From Candidatus Peregrinibacteria bacterium (lineage in GTDB: Bacteria > Patescibacteriota > Gracilibacteria > UBA1369 > UM-FILTER-53-11), in the NCBI GenBank assembly GCA_016220145.1, contig JACRID010000005.1, forward strand, positions 1 through 32,926: a stretch of 32,926 nucleotides of DNA, written 5' to 3'. Shown piece by piece: positions 1 to 9,234 of the stretch. The translations under genes were made by a program, and so were the position numbers. The notes under the pieces were generated by a model. The model did not search any database. It was not told the DNA's origin and saw only the letters and a program-made list of their open reading frames with translations. Every line of letters starts with the position of its first letter. Positions within the stretch are counted from its first letter, which is position 1.

Positions 1-61
1 ATTTCTTTTGCCGTTTTTCTTTGTATCCAAACTTCGGCAAACTGGACACTTTTTTTTGCAT
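1..61 (-). pseudogene. 5' end of a zinc-ribbon transposase, probably frameshifted, cut by the window edge
   Basis: The complement of 1-58 reads CKKKCPVCRSLDTKKNGKRN, the CxxC zinc-ribbon start typical of IS1/IS1595-like transposases (C-P-x-C-x-S...K-N-G). This frame has no ATG and is closed upstream by TAA at 73-75. An ATG does sit at 59-61, but in a different frame. The two frames meet in a run of eight A (complement of 50-57). With seven A the product would start MQKKCPVCRSLD, a normal family start. So the copy is either frameshifted, translated by slippage on the A-run, or affected by a sequencing error. The gene continues past position 1, so its length and family cannot be settled. A short imperfect hairpin at 80-101 upstream might belong to the element's end, but no terminal repeat can be proved. 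Confidence 0.5.
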
Positions 62-155
62 AACAGAAAAAGTTAAGGGATTTGCTCTAATTCTAGCAGA
101 AATATCACCTTTTCAGCCCCCACGAATTACCATTAAGCCACTTTTTTAAATATAT

Positions 156-1217
156 CTACGCCTTCACTGCGTACGCATCGCGGCCGACTCTTTCGAACAT
201 CGGCTTGTTCTTCAAATTCAGAAGAATTGTGATGCGTTTTACTTGTCTCTTCTTCAAAACCTCAGTAATAATCTGTTCGCGTTCAAGAGCGCCTTTTTCT
301 CTCAAAATGGAGGCAATCACGTCGGCAACCGTTCCGTCTTCATAACCCCACTTTCGAAGCGCGTAAATGCCGCGGCCAATCAAAACAAAAGACTCGTCGC
401 GGATAAGTTCATTGTGAACCGCCTGAACGTTTATCACCTTGCGATCGAAATGAGCCTCGGAAATCCTGTTTGCAATCTCAACATAGTGAAGAGGTTTTTG
501 AATTTCGCCCAAAATGTACAGAATCTTGTCTCTCAGTGTGCGAGGATTGATATTTCTCCAAGTTGAAAGCCCGATTTCAGTCTTCTTAACCACCTTAATG
601 CGGCGATCCAGCTCAAGGCAAGAAAGTGCAAACTGTCTGCTCCATTTCTTCCCTGTCTGTTTCTCAAGTTCAGTGGCAATTTCCTCGATATTAGATACAG
701 AACCTTTTGTTGTCAGGTAAACAATCGTCTTTTCGCAAATATCCATTATTTCCTTCTTTTCAATCGTCTTTAGCTTGAAGAATGGATAATAATTAATGGT
801 GTTTGGAACCTTTTCAAGATTCAAATCGAGTTCCAGAGAAAGCTTCAGAGCCGGTGCATCAACGGTCTTCGGATCGCTTACCAAGGTCAAAATCTCGCTA
901 ACAATCTTATCTTCCAACACCACGCCTTCGTATTTTTGAATCACAATATTGGCGTATTGATTAAATACGTTAAGCTTTGTGTTAACGACGTTTCTGGAAA
1001 GCTTCTTAAGTGCGTTCTTCTCAATTTGGCGAATGCGTTCGCGCGTTACTCCAAACTCCTGTCCGATTTTTTCGAGCGTCGCATGCGGCCTTTGGTTGAG
1101 GCTGTAGCGGTTTTCAATAATGTGTTTTTCTTTTGGAGAGAGGAGAATCAGGAGGTTGTTTATAAGATTTTTAACCTCCGGAAGCGTGGCGACAATTTGA
1201 GAAACGTCTTGAGTCAT
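156..1217 (-). CDS. Sigma-70 region 4 / HARE-HTH domain transcription regulator
   Basis: This 353-residue protein starts with a sigma-70 region 4 module at about residues 24-75. It contains TLEKIGQEFGVTRERIRQIE, the helix-turn-helix that in sigma factors reads the -35 box. The middle (about 80-220) is helical and unrecognised. Residues about 224-290 fit the HARE-HTH winged helix of the RNA polymerase delta subunit, and about 293-353 look like a further winged helix. Sigma regions 2 and 3 are absent, so it is not a complete sigma factor. I infer a DNA-binding or polymerase-associated regulator. It is transcribed alone from a good promoter (1246-1273), with a roughly 20-nt AU-rich leader and no Shine-Dalgarno sequence. 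The target genes are unknown. Confidence 0.85.
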   Translation of the reverse strand: MTQDVSQIVATLPEVKNLINNLLILLSPKEKHIIENRYSLNQRPHATLEKIGQEFGVTRERIRQIEKNALKKLSRNVVNTKLNVFNQYANIVIQKYEGVVLEDKIVSEILTLVSDPKTVDAPALKLSLELDLNLEKVPNTINYYPFFKLKTIEKKEIMDICEKTIVYLTTKGSVSNIEEIATELEKQTGKKWSRQFALSCLELDRRIKVVKKTEIGLSTWRNINPRTLRDKILYILGEIQKPLHYVEIANRISEAHFDRKVINVQAVHNELIRDESFVLIGRGIYALRKWGYEDGTVADVIASILREKGALEREQIITEVLKKRQVKRITILLNLKNKPMFERVGRDAYAVKA

Positions 1218-1245
1218 AAATAAGTGTCAGTTAAATTATAAATTT

Positions 1246-1273
1246 ATCATACTAGGTATTGTGCGGTAGTCAA
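1246..1273 (-). promoter_or_regulatory. Promoter of the sigma4/HARE-HTH gene
   Basis: On the minus strand TTGACT (1268-1273) is followed after 16 bp by TATGAT (1246-1251), close to the sigma-70 consensus. The start codon lies about 28 nt downstream of the -10 box. Confidence 0.7.
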
Positions 1274-1308
1274 ATCTTTGTGGAACTTTTCAAGGGCACT
1301 GTACGCCG

Positions 1309-1357
1309 GGCTTTCCTAAAAGCCAAATAGATTGTGTTGTTCGGGATTAACAACACA
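1309..1357. other. Two stem-loops between pgi and the sigma4/HARE-HTH gene
   Basis: GGCTTT (1309-1314) pairs with AAAGCC (1319-1324) around a 4-nt loop. TGTGTTGTT (1333-1341) pairs perfectly with AACAACACA (1349-1357) around a 7-nt loop. They follow the pgi stop on the minus strand and may end or protect that transcript. Neither is followed by a T-run, so they are not ordinary intrinsic terminators. Confidence 0.5.
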
Positions 1358-1390
1358 TATCCAATTTGCTTCAAGTGTTTTTGATCGGTC

Positions 1391-2524
1391 TTATTTCTTT
1401 AACAGTGTTTGTGTCGCACGCTTGCTCAACTCCACCGCCGGCTGATTTTCACAATTGATCTTAAAAAGACAGCCTAAAAACGCAATTTGCAATTCGAAAA
1501 ACAAGAATAACTCACCCAAGACTTCCGGAGAAATCGAATCAAAATCTAGTTCCAAAAATGGCTTTTGTTTTTTAATAAAAGCGCCTTTAACGCCATTGTA
1601 TTCGGCGTCAAAAAGTTCGGCTAAGTTATATTTTTCGCCGGGTATTTTTTGATTTGATTCCGTTTTGCGCGGCTTTAAAAATATGCAAAATTTGTCGTCC
1701 GGGCCATCCAGAAATAATTGCAATTGAGAATGTTGATCTTTTACTCCCAAAGCTTTTAGCGGAGTGATGCCGACTTTTTTGGATTTCCCGATGCTTTCCG
1801 AAAGTAATTGAATATACCAATCCGCAAAATCCGCCAAGCGTTCGCTGTATGGGAAAATCACGGAAATGTTCTTTTTGTTCTTGTAATGGAGATATTGATA
1901 ACAGGCGAACATGTAAGCTTGCGGCCAAGATGCGCTTCGCGCGCCGTTGAGAACCCTTTGTATTGGTACGCCCGCCAAAACTGCCGGCAAAAGCCCAACG
2001 AGTGAAAGCACGGAGAATCGGCCGGGCAATTCTTTCTGAGATTGGAAGATATGAATGCTGTGTTTTTTGCCAAGTTTACCGAGCGAACTTTCTTTATTAT
2101 CGGTAATTATCAGGAAATTCTTGCTGCTGTGGAATTTTGTAAGCAAAACGGAAGCCAGTGAAAGAACTTCCACCGTCTCGCCGGATTTGCTTATCAAAAC
2201 AAAAAGCGTTTGCTTGGGGTCAAGGCCATTAAGCTTTAATTCGACATAATCAGGGTCGATGTTATCTAAGAATTCAACATTTGTTGATCCAAGTGCGCTT
2301 AGCAAAGCTTTTGCGCCAAGACTTGAGCCTCCGATTCCAACTACGCAGATGTTTTTAAAATCTTTTTTGAAGGTAAGCGAATTCAGAGCTTCAATATCCT
2401 TCCACGGAAGGTGTGAAAAAGTCATTTTCATGACTTTGCCGCGAAAAGCAGGGAAGTGTTTCAGCAACTTCTCAAGATTCTTCTTAAAGGCAGCCGAATG
2501 TTTTGAGTATTCGCAGTGCAGCAT
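1391..2524 (-). CDS. pgi: Glucose-6-phosphate isomerase (short form)
   Basis: Interconverts glucose-6-phosphate and fructose-6-phosphate in the cytoplasm. The sugar-isomerase (SIS) fold shows in GIGGSSLG at 63-70 and the phosphate-binding SKSGETVE at 112-119. The active-site region is SESIGK near 242-247 and DQHSQLQ at 263-269. The C-terminal segment NQPAVELSK near 360-368 corresponds to the family's NQPGVE..K. At 377 residues it is shorter than the common bacterial enzyme of about 445-550, mostly at the N-terminus. The start codon follows the ruvA stop with no gap, so it is the last gene of a tgt-HD-ruvA-pgi transcript, probably translated by coupling. I am sure of the family; a preference for another sugar phosphate cannot be excluded. 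Confidence 0.92.
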   Translation of the reverse strand: MLHCEYSKHSAAFKKNLEKLLKHFPAFRGKVMKMTFSHLPWKDIEALNSLTFKKDFKNICVVGIGGSSLGAKALLSALGSTNVEFLDNIDPDYVELKLNGLDPKQTLFVLISKSGETVEVLSLASVLLTKFHSSKNFLIITDNKESSLGKLGKKHSIHIFQSQKELPGRFSVLSLVGLLPAVLAGVPIQRVLNGARSASWPQAYMFACYQYLHYKNKKNISVIFPYSERLADFADWYIQLLSESIGKSKKVGITPLKALGVKDQHSQLQLFLDGPDDKFCIFLKPRKTESNQKIPGEKYNLAELFDAEYNGVKGAFIKKQKPFLELDFDSISPEVLGELFLFFELQIAFLGCLFKINCENQPAVELSKRATQTLLKK

Positions 2525-3090
2525 TTATATGTTTTGTAAAAAATATTTAATAATGGCTTCGTCGCCGGAAATTTCGGGTGGAATCTTTTTAAGGCCGTTT
2601 GTAACCTGTTGGCGGTTGTAACCAAGTGAAACCAGGGCCTGAACAATATCCTCGCGCACGTTGGTTGGGTTGACGCCGGTTTCTTCTTCCATAAGATCAA
2701 CTTTCACCTTCCCTTGAAGATCGACGATAATGCGTTCGGCGGTTTTTTTGCCGATTCCCGGGATTTGAGTTAAACGAACGACATCTTTTTGCGCGATGGC
2801 CTGGCGTACATTGGCGATCGGTGAATTGAGAATTTCCAGTGCCGATTTTGGCCCGATTCCGGAAACCGTCAGCAAAAGCTTGAAAAATTTCCACTCATCT
2901 TCGGATTGAAAGCCATAAAGAGATATATCGTCCTCGCGCACATTTGTATAAATATGAAATGTCATCTTATCGCCGGCGTTTAGGCGTTCCAAAAGCCCTT
3001 TTGTCGTATGTATAAGATATCCGACGCCGTTTACGTCCAGTACAAGGCTTTTTTCCTGTTTTGCCAGTATTCTTCCGTTCAGATATGCAA

Positions 3091-3094
<4 letters not shown>
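2525..3094 (-). CDS. ruvA: Holliday junction DNA helicase subunit RuvA
   Basis: RuvA binds four-way junctions and loads the RuvB motor during recombinational repair. The 189-residue protein has the usual three parts. An OB-fold at about 1-62 begins MIAYLNGRI. Two helix-hairpin-helix motifs follow, seen as VSGIGPKSA and IPGIGKKTA between about 75 and 130. The C-terminal RuvB-contacting domain, about 148-189, includes ALVSLGYNRQQV. Length is slightly below the usual 190-205. Its ATG overlaps the stop of the HD gene (ATGA), and pgi starts right after its TAA. ruvB and ruvC are not in the window. Confidence 0.96.
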
Positions 3095-4822
<1,728 letters not shown>

Positions 4823-4846
4823 TCAGACATGTTTAAAAGCTACAGC

Positions 4847-4852
4847 ATTATA
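4847..4852 (-). promoter_or_regulatory. Candidate -10 box for the tgt transcript
   Basis: The minus strand carries a perfect TATAAT here, with only a poor -35 match (AATTAA) at 17 bp, inside the end of the upstream gene. It would give a leader of about 75 nt holding the hairpin repeat. Confidence 0.4.
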
Positions 4853-4873
4853 CACGTGGGCTTTGTCTTTTAA

Positions 4874-5419
4874 TTAATGTGCTGCCGCTGGTGCTGCATG
4901 ACCGCCTGCGGTATCGGCAGGAGGAGTTGCCGCTGCCGGTGTAGCAGGTGCTGCACTTACTCCGCTGCTAATTCCGGGGATTGGTTTACCGAATATCAGA
5001 GCTTTAGCTGTACCGGCAACTTTATTCGGCGTGCGAATGATCCCTGCCGCTACGCCGGCCGGAATGCCGGTTGCTATGTCCAACGCAATATTGGAAGTGG
5101 TTTGAAGTACGCCATTTACTTTTTCCAAAGTCTGCTCGACGATTGAAGCTATTTTGTCGAATATATTGCCTTGTTCAAGCCCCGTATAACCTAATCTGGT
5201 TGCTACTTTTGCGCTTACTTTGCTTATTGGGGTTGTAATGGGAGATGTTATCGTTGAAGCGGTTTCTGACAAAACGCCGTAAACTCTGCGCGAAATGAAG
5301 CTGGAAATCCATTTTATTCCACCCCAAACCTTTTTGGCAGGCTCTTCAAGAAGGGTTTTTTGCCAATCTCTAGTTGTTGATGGTGCTGTCGGTGCTGCCG
5401 CAGGTGCTCCAGTACTCAT
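4874..5419 (-). CDS. Unknown protein with Ala/Pro-rich ends
   Basis: I do not recognise this 181-residue protein. Residues 1-15 and about 153-181 are low-complexity Ala/Pro/Thr, ending in GGHAAPAAAH. The core (about 20-150) is predicted to be helical and amphipathic. It contains repeated Ser/Thr/Ile stretches such as SETASTITSPITTPISKVSA and a Gly/Ala/Ile-rich segment, IATGIPAGVAAGII (about 113-126), that could touch a membrane. There is no signal peptide and no cysteine. A well-formed promoter directly upstream supports it as a real gene. Confidence 0.65.
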   Translation of the reverse strand: MSTGAPAAAPTAPSTTRDWQKTLLEEPAKKVWGGIKWISSFISRRVYGVLSETASTITSPITTPISKVSAKVATRLGYTGLEQGNIFDKIASIVEQTLEKVNGVLQTTSNIALDIATGIPAGVAAGIIRTPNKVAGTAKALIFGKPIPGISSGVSAAPATPAAATPPADTAGGHAAPAAAH

Positions 5420-5442
5420 ATATTAAAATAATGCCAAATTAA

Positions 5443-5471
5443 ATCGTAGCACAAAAGGTACTATTTGGCAA
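5443..5471 (-). promoter_or_regulatory. Promoter of the 4874-5419 gene, within an inverted repeat
   Basis: TTGCCA (5466-5471) and TACGAT (5443-5448) are spaced 17 bp on the minus strand. An 8-bp inverted repeat, TGCCAAAT (5432-5439) and ATTTGGCA (5463-5470), brackets the promoter and overlaps the -35 box, an arrangement that could be an operator. Confidence 0.6.
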
Positions 5472-5481
5472 TAGAACGTAC

Positions 5482-6300
5482 TTAATTTCCAGCTGTTCCT
5501 TCTGTTGTTGAGGTTCCCTCCGTTGTAGTTGTTCCTGTGGAATAAACCTGGCCGCTAGGATCGCCATTTGCATCGAAAGAGAGGTTTGTTCCAAGTCCTT
5601 TTCTGCCTTTTATGGTGTAAAGGTAATCCTTAATTTTTGATGGTTCTTCGCCAACTTTGTCAATTGCCTCTCTTATAATTAAAACCGCGTCATAACTTGA
5701 GGTGGCTGCTGATTGAATGGATTTGGAAGAAATGCTTCCGGCCGCAAACTTCGATAAAAATTCCGCAAGTGCCGGATATTTATTGGAATCATTTGATAAT
5801 TGTTCTGTCGATGAATCAAACTGATAATTTCTAAAAATAAAATCACCGGCCGTTGTTAATGCAGGATTTCCGTTGGCAGGCGAAAAGAAAACCACTTTAT
5901 TTTGTTCCGCGATTTGTGCGGCCGCCAGCGTTGCTGCATCGCAAACGCCGCCGATGACCACTTTTACCTTTTTTACGGTAATTAGGTCATTCATGGCCGT
6001 TTTGGCGGTTTCTTCGGTGCATGCGTCGTCAAAAAAATCGATTGCGAATTTTGCGGAGGTAAAATCGGCATTGGCTTTGTCCAATGCAAGTTGCATGGAT
6101 TGCTTGATGGCGCCGCCAATTGCCGCTTTTTCTCCGGTTAAAGGCAAAAGAGCCCCGATTGTTATAGTATTGGTTGTTTGTACGGATGGCGTTGTAGAGC
6201 CGTTTTCTTGCACAGGTACAGTGTCATCAAAGATCGGCGTACAGCCGGCTAAAATACCTATAATTCCAACGACTGCGAGAGCCTTAAGTTTTGTTTTCAT
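5482..6300 (-). CDS. Lipoprotein with shortened branched-chain-amino-acid-type binding domain
   Basis: The 272-residue protein begins with a lipoprotein signal ending in ILAGC (Cys20), then a Thr/Ser linker. The first lobe of a LivJ-like periplasmic binding protein follows (about 45-165), with ITIGALLPLTGEKAAIGGAI and VVIGGVCDAATLAAA. Family members usually have 350-400 residues. Here the first lobe runs almost straight into the final part, SSYDAVLIIREAIDK (about 203-217), so most of the second lobe seems to be missing. The tail is Thr/Gly/Glu-rich. No permease or ATPase gene is nearby. It may bind a ligand differently, act as a surface lipoprotein, or be a remnant. It has its own promoter. 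Confidence 0.75.
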   Translation of the reverse strand: MKTKLKALAVVGIIGILAGCTPIFDDTVPVQENGSTTPSVQTTNTITIGALLPLTGEKAAIGGAIKQSMQLALDKANADFTSAKFAIDFFDDACTEETAKTAMNDLITVKKVKVVIGGVCDAATLAAAQIAEQNKVVFFSPANGNPALTTAGDFIFRNYQFDSSTEQLSNDSNKYPALAEFLSKFAAGSISSKSIQSAATSSYDAVLIIREAIDKVGEEPSKIKDYLYTIKGRKGLGTNLSFDANGDPSGQVYSTGTTTTEGTSTTEGTAGN

Positions 6301-6333
6301 AGATTGTGTAAAAATTAAGAATGTACGCAGAGC

Positions 6334-6363
6334 ATTTTACGGCGTTTTGTTTGGTGAAGTCAA
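6334..6363 (-). promoter_or_regulatory. Promoter of the binding-protein lipoprotein gene
   Basis: TTGACT (6358-6363), an 18-bp spacer and TAAAAT (6334-6339) lie on the minus strand between aroC and the lipoprotein gene, giving a leader of about 27 nt. The 124-bp gap otherwise shows nothing I can name. Confidence 0.65.
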
Positions 6364-6424
6364 AGATTTGGGAAAAGAGAATTATATATTTTTTCGTCCA
6401 TGTCTGGCCTGCTGGGCCGAGGGA

Positions 6425-7477
6425 TCATGTTTTGCGAAGCAAGTGATTCGCCAGCACTATCGCCACCATGCTTTCCGCAACCGGAATGAAGCGGGGGATT
6501 ATGCACGGGTCGTGGCGGCCTGAAATTTTGAGCTCTATGGCTTTCCCTGATTTGCAAGCCGTTTTTTGAGTCTTTGCAATGCTGGAAGGCGCTTTTACGG
6601 CAACTCTCATTATAATGTCTTGGCCCGTTGAAATTCCTCCCAAAATGCCGCCCGCATCGTTTTTGCCAAATGAAAATTTGCCGTTTTTCGCCATAATCGG
6701 GTCATTTTGCTCAGATCCCTTTTTTTCGGCAGCTCCAAATCCGCTGCCAAATTCAATCCCTTTCACCGCCGGTATTGAAACTATGGCTTTTGCGAGGTCG
6801 GCGTTTAATTTATCAAAAACCGGTTCGCCAAGCCCAACCGGCACATTTTTAATTAAAATTTCCACAATTCCACCGACGGAATCGCCTTCGGTTGCTGCAT
6901 TTTTTATAACTTCTTCCATTTTCGCTGCGGCCTTTGGATCAGCACTTCTGACGGGATTTTTTTCTATAAAATTCAAATCAATGTTTTTGCCGCATACGGA
7001 ACCTATTTGAATCGCATAAGCGTAAATTTCAATTTTCACCGGCGTCAGAATTTTTTTAGCAACCGCTCCGGCCATAACGCGTCCGATTGTTTCGCGTCCG
7101 GAAGAGCGCCCACCGCCGCGAAAATCGCGAAATCCATATTTCATATCCCAAGTAAAATCCGCATGCCCGGGCCTAAAAACATCTTTTAACGCCTCATAAT
7201 CCTCACTTTTAAAATCCGCATTCTCAACTATCAGTGCTATTGGAGTTCCAAGTGTTTTACCCTCAAACACGCCGGATAAAATTTTAACCTTATCTTTTTC
7301 ACTGCGACTTGTGGTGACCTTTGATTGGCCCGGTCGACGTCTATCCAACTCACGCTGAATATCAGTTTCATTTAGAAGGATTTGCGCCGGACATCCATCA
7401 ACAATACACCCAAGCGCCGCTCCGTGAGACTCACCGAAGGTCGTTACTCGGAACATTTGGCCTATCGTATTGCCCAT
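6425..7477 (-). CDS. aroC: Chorismate synthase
   Basis: Catalyses the last step to chorismate, removal of phosphate from 5-enolpyruvylshikimate-3-phosphate, using reduced FMN. The 350-residue protein is full length. It shows the family signatures FGESHGAALG (14-23), RRRPGQS (46-52), GRSSGRETIGRVMAGA (123-138) and, near the end, RHDPCIIPRFIPVAE (321-335). It lies 11 bp after the bL31 gene in a run headed by gyrA, apart from the other aromatic genes at 26-31 kb. It is therefore probably not under the attenuator found there. Confidence 0.97.
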   Translation of the reverse strand: MGNTIGQMFRVTTFGESHGAALGCIVDGCPAQILLNETDIQRELDRRRPGQSKVTTSRSEKDKVKILSGVFEGKTLGTPIALIVENADFKSEDYEALKDVFRPGHADFTWDMKYGFRDFRGGGRSSGRETIGRVMAGAVAKKILTPVKIEIYAYAIQIGSVCGKNIDLNFIEKNPVRSADPKAAAKMEEVIKNAATEGDSVGGIVEILIKNVPVGLGEPVFDKLNADLAKAIVSIPAVKGIEFGSGFGAAEKKGSEQNDPIMAKNGKFSFGKNDAGGILGGISTGQDIIMRVAVKAPSSIAKTQKTACKSGKAIELKISGRHDPCIIPRFIPVAESMVAIVLANHLLRKT

Positions 7478-7488
7478 AAAAATTGGGA

Positions 7489-7974
7489 CTATGCAACCTT
7501 TTTTGCAGCGGCTTTTCGCTTTGATACCTTCTTTGGCTTTGACGCCTTCTCCTCTGCAACTTCGGTTGCAACTTCAGCCGCATCGGATTTTGCGACTTCG
7601 GTGGCCGGTGCGTCACCGATTGGTTGGCCCCATTTGCCACCGGTGGCAACTTCACCAGTGCCACCCATAGCTCTTTCTATAACTTCTTGAGGAACTTCTT
7701 TCTCCTTATAAACTTCGGCCTTTTTGCTCTTTTTTGCAGCCGCTTTCTTGCTTGCTTCTTCAACCAACGCGGCAGCCTTTTTTCTCTTTGCTTCAAATTT
7801 GTCCACACGTCCGGCCGTATCAACCAACTTTTGTTGGCCGGTATAAAAAGGATGGCATTTTGAGCAAAGTTCGGTTTTTAGTCTTTCGCGTGTCGAAGCG
7901 GTTAATATAACATTTCCGCATGAGCACTTGATTTCAACCGAGTCGAAGAATTTTGGATGAATGTCTGTCTTCAT
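7489..7974 (-). CDS. rpmE: Ribosomal protein bL31 with long Lys/Ala-rich C-terminal extension
   Basis: Residues 1-70 are a zinc-type bL31: MKTDIHPKF, then CSCGN (18-22) and CSKCHPFYTG (37-46), which supply the four Cys ligands. Bacterial bL31 usually ends near 70-90 residues. This one runs to 161, with an extra 90 residues rich in Lys, Ala and Glu, including a predicted helix (about 62-95) and a final basic KPKKVSKRKAAAKKVA. The extension is probably flexible and RNA-binding by composition, which is an inference. It starts 4 nt after the TSP3 gene. Confidence 0.93.
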   Translation of the reverse strand: MKTDIHPKFFDSVEIKCSCGNVILTASTRERLKTELCSKCHPFYTGQQKLVDTAGRVDKFEAKRKKAAALVEEASKKAAAKKSKKAEVYKEKEVPQEVIERAMGGTGEVATGGKWGQPIGDAPATEVAKSDAAEVATEVAEEKASKPKKVSKRKAAAKKVA

Positions 7975-7978
7975 AAAG

Positions 7979-9220
7979 TTATTTTTTACGATTCTTATAA
8001 GATGGAAGCAATTTAAGTATCAATTGTATTACCTCGACGGCTTTTCGCCATCTGGCGCGGCCTTCCGATCGCACGCGGCGTTCACTATACGAAAAGATGG
8101 CAAATATTGCAAGGATAATAATTATCAAGATCAGCCCTATCAAGAGGAACAGATTAACCGGATTAGCTACATATATGGTAAATTCCTTCTCTCTCGATTC
8201 GCCTTTGTCATCTGTTACCTTGGCAACAAGCTTGTGTACGCCGATCTTATTTTTTGGGAATTTTATGGTTAAAATCGGTTCATTGCCGGCTTTTTCCCCA
8301 TCCACCGTCCATGTCGTGGAAATAACCTTCCCGTCCGTGTCGGTGGAAGTAGTTGTTTCAAACTGAATTGAATCGTTTGGAAAACCTATCCTGCGCGGGG
8401 CATTATTTTCACTGGTTACCGATACTATCGGGCCTAAATTTGTGTCATTTGTGTCGATGCTTTTTGGAATGCCGTCATTATCCGCGTCTTGGTCAACAAC
8501 ATCGGGTATTCCATCGCGATCGTAATCTTTTCCGCCACGGCCCGGATCGAGCGGAAACGGATCGTCTTTATCATTTATGCCGTCATCGTCAGTATCCCAT
8601 CTTAAAGGATCAGTTCCGAGTTTGGCCTCCTCTATGTCCGACAAGCCATCGTTATCATCGTCCGTATCCTTATTGTTGCCGATTCCATCGCCATCTGTGT
8701 CTAGCCATTCTGTTTTATCCAAAGGGAAAGCGTCTTGGTTGTCAGGAACGCCGTCATTATCATCATCAGGATCATTGATATTGGCGATACCGTCATGATC
8801 CGTATCCAGCAGGACGGTTACGCTTTTTTCAGCCGTATTATTGGCGGGATCATCGCCTTCTTTATCAAAAGGAATGACCGTTACTTTTAGGTCATGTTTA
8901 CCGGCAGTTAGCGTCCAATTTACAAATACAGCATCTTCGCGATTTGCCAAAGTGGAAATAGGTTGATCCGTTTGGATTTGATTTGATCCATCAAAAAATC
9001 GGACAATTCCAAGTAAATCTTCATTGCTTAGATTTTTAACGTTCGCGTAGATTTTTATGGTTTTTCCTTCGGTGAGTGAGTTGGATGAAAACGTTATATC
9101 CGCTGACGACAAAGCCAAATCGCGGCCAAATGCCGCGTCGCCAACTGAAGGAAAAACCAGCAGAACGAACGCCAAAATCGTTAGGGCCATTCGCATAATT
9201 GTGCATTTTACATTTGCCAT
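7979..9220 (-). CDS. Membrane-anchored surface protein with CARDB-like, TSP3 calcium-binding and PKD-like domains
   Basis: A signal sequence covers about residues 1-30 (translation may start at Met9 or Met11). Residues about 31-135 form a CARDB-like beta domain. Residues 139-258 are thrombospondin type-3 repeats, several D-x-D-x-D-G calcium loops such as DTDHDGI and DTDGDGIGN. Residues about 263-351 resemble a PKD/Ig domain. One transmembrane helix (about 354-378) and a basic cytoplasmic tail finish the protein. The domain order suggests a calcium-stiffened stalk facing outwards, perhaps for contact with other cells; the function is inferred. It sits between gyrA (14-bp gap) and bL31 (4-nt gap). 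Confidence 0.85.
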   Translation of the reverse strand: MANVKCTIMRMALTILAFVLLVFPSVGDAAFGRDLALSSADITFSSNSLTEGKTIKIYANVKNLSNEDLLGIVRFFDGSNQIQTDQPISTLANREDAVFVNWTLTAGKHDLKVTVIPFDKEGDDPANNTAEKSVTVLLDTDHDGIANINDPDDDNDGVPDNQDAFPLDKTEWLDTDGDGIGNNKDTDDDNDGLSDIEEAKLGTDPLRWDTDDDGINDKDDPFPLDPGRGGKDYDRDGIPDVVDQDADNDGIPKSIDTNDTNLGPIVSVTSENNAPRRIGFPNDSIQFETTTSTDTDGKVISTTWTVDGEKAGNEPILTIKFPKNKIGVHKLVAKVTDDKGESREKEFTIYVANPVNLFLLIGLILIIIILAIFAIFSYSERRVRSEGRARWRKAVEVIQLILKLLPSYKNRKK

Positions 9221-9234
9221 TTTAGCTTTGACGT

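Noticed and set aside
8470-8820. Repeated pattern that might be taken for a DNA repeat array or CRISPR
   Set aside because: It encodes the thrombospondin-3 repeats; unit lengths vary and there are no spacers.
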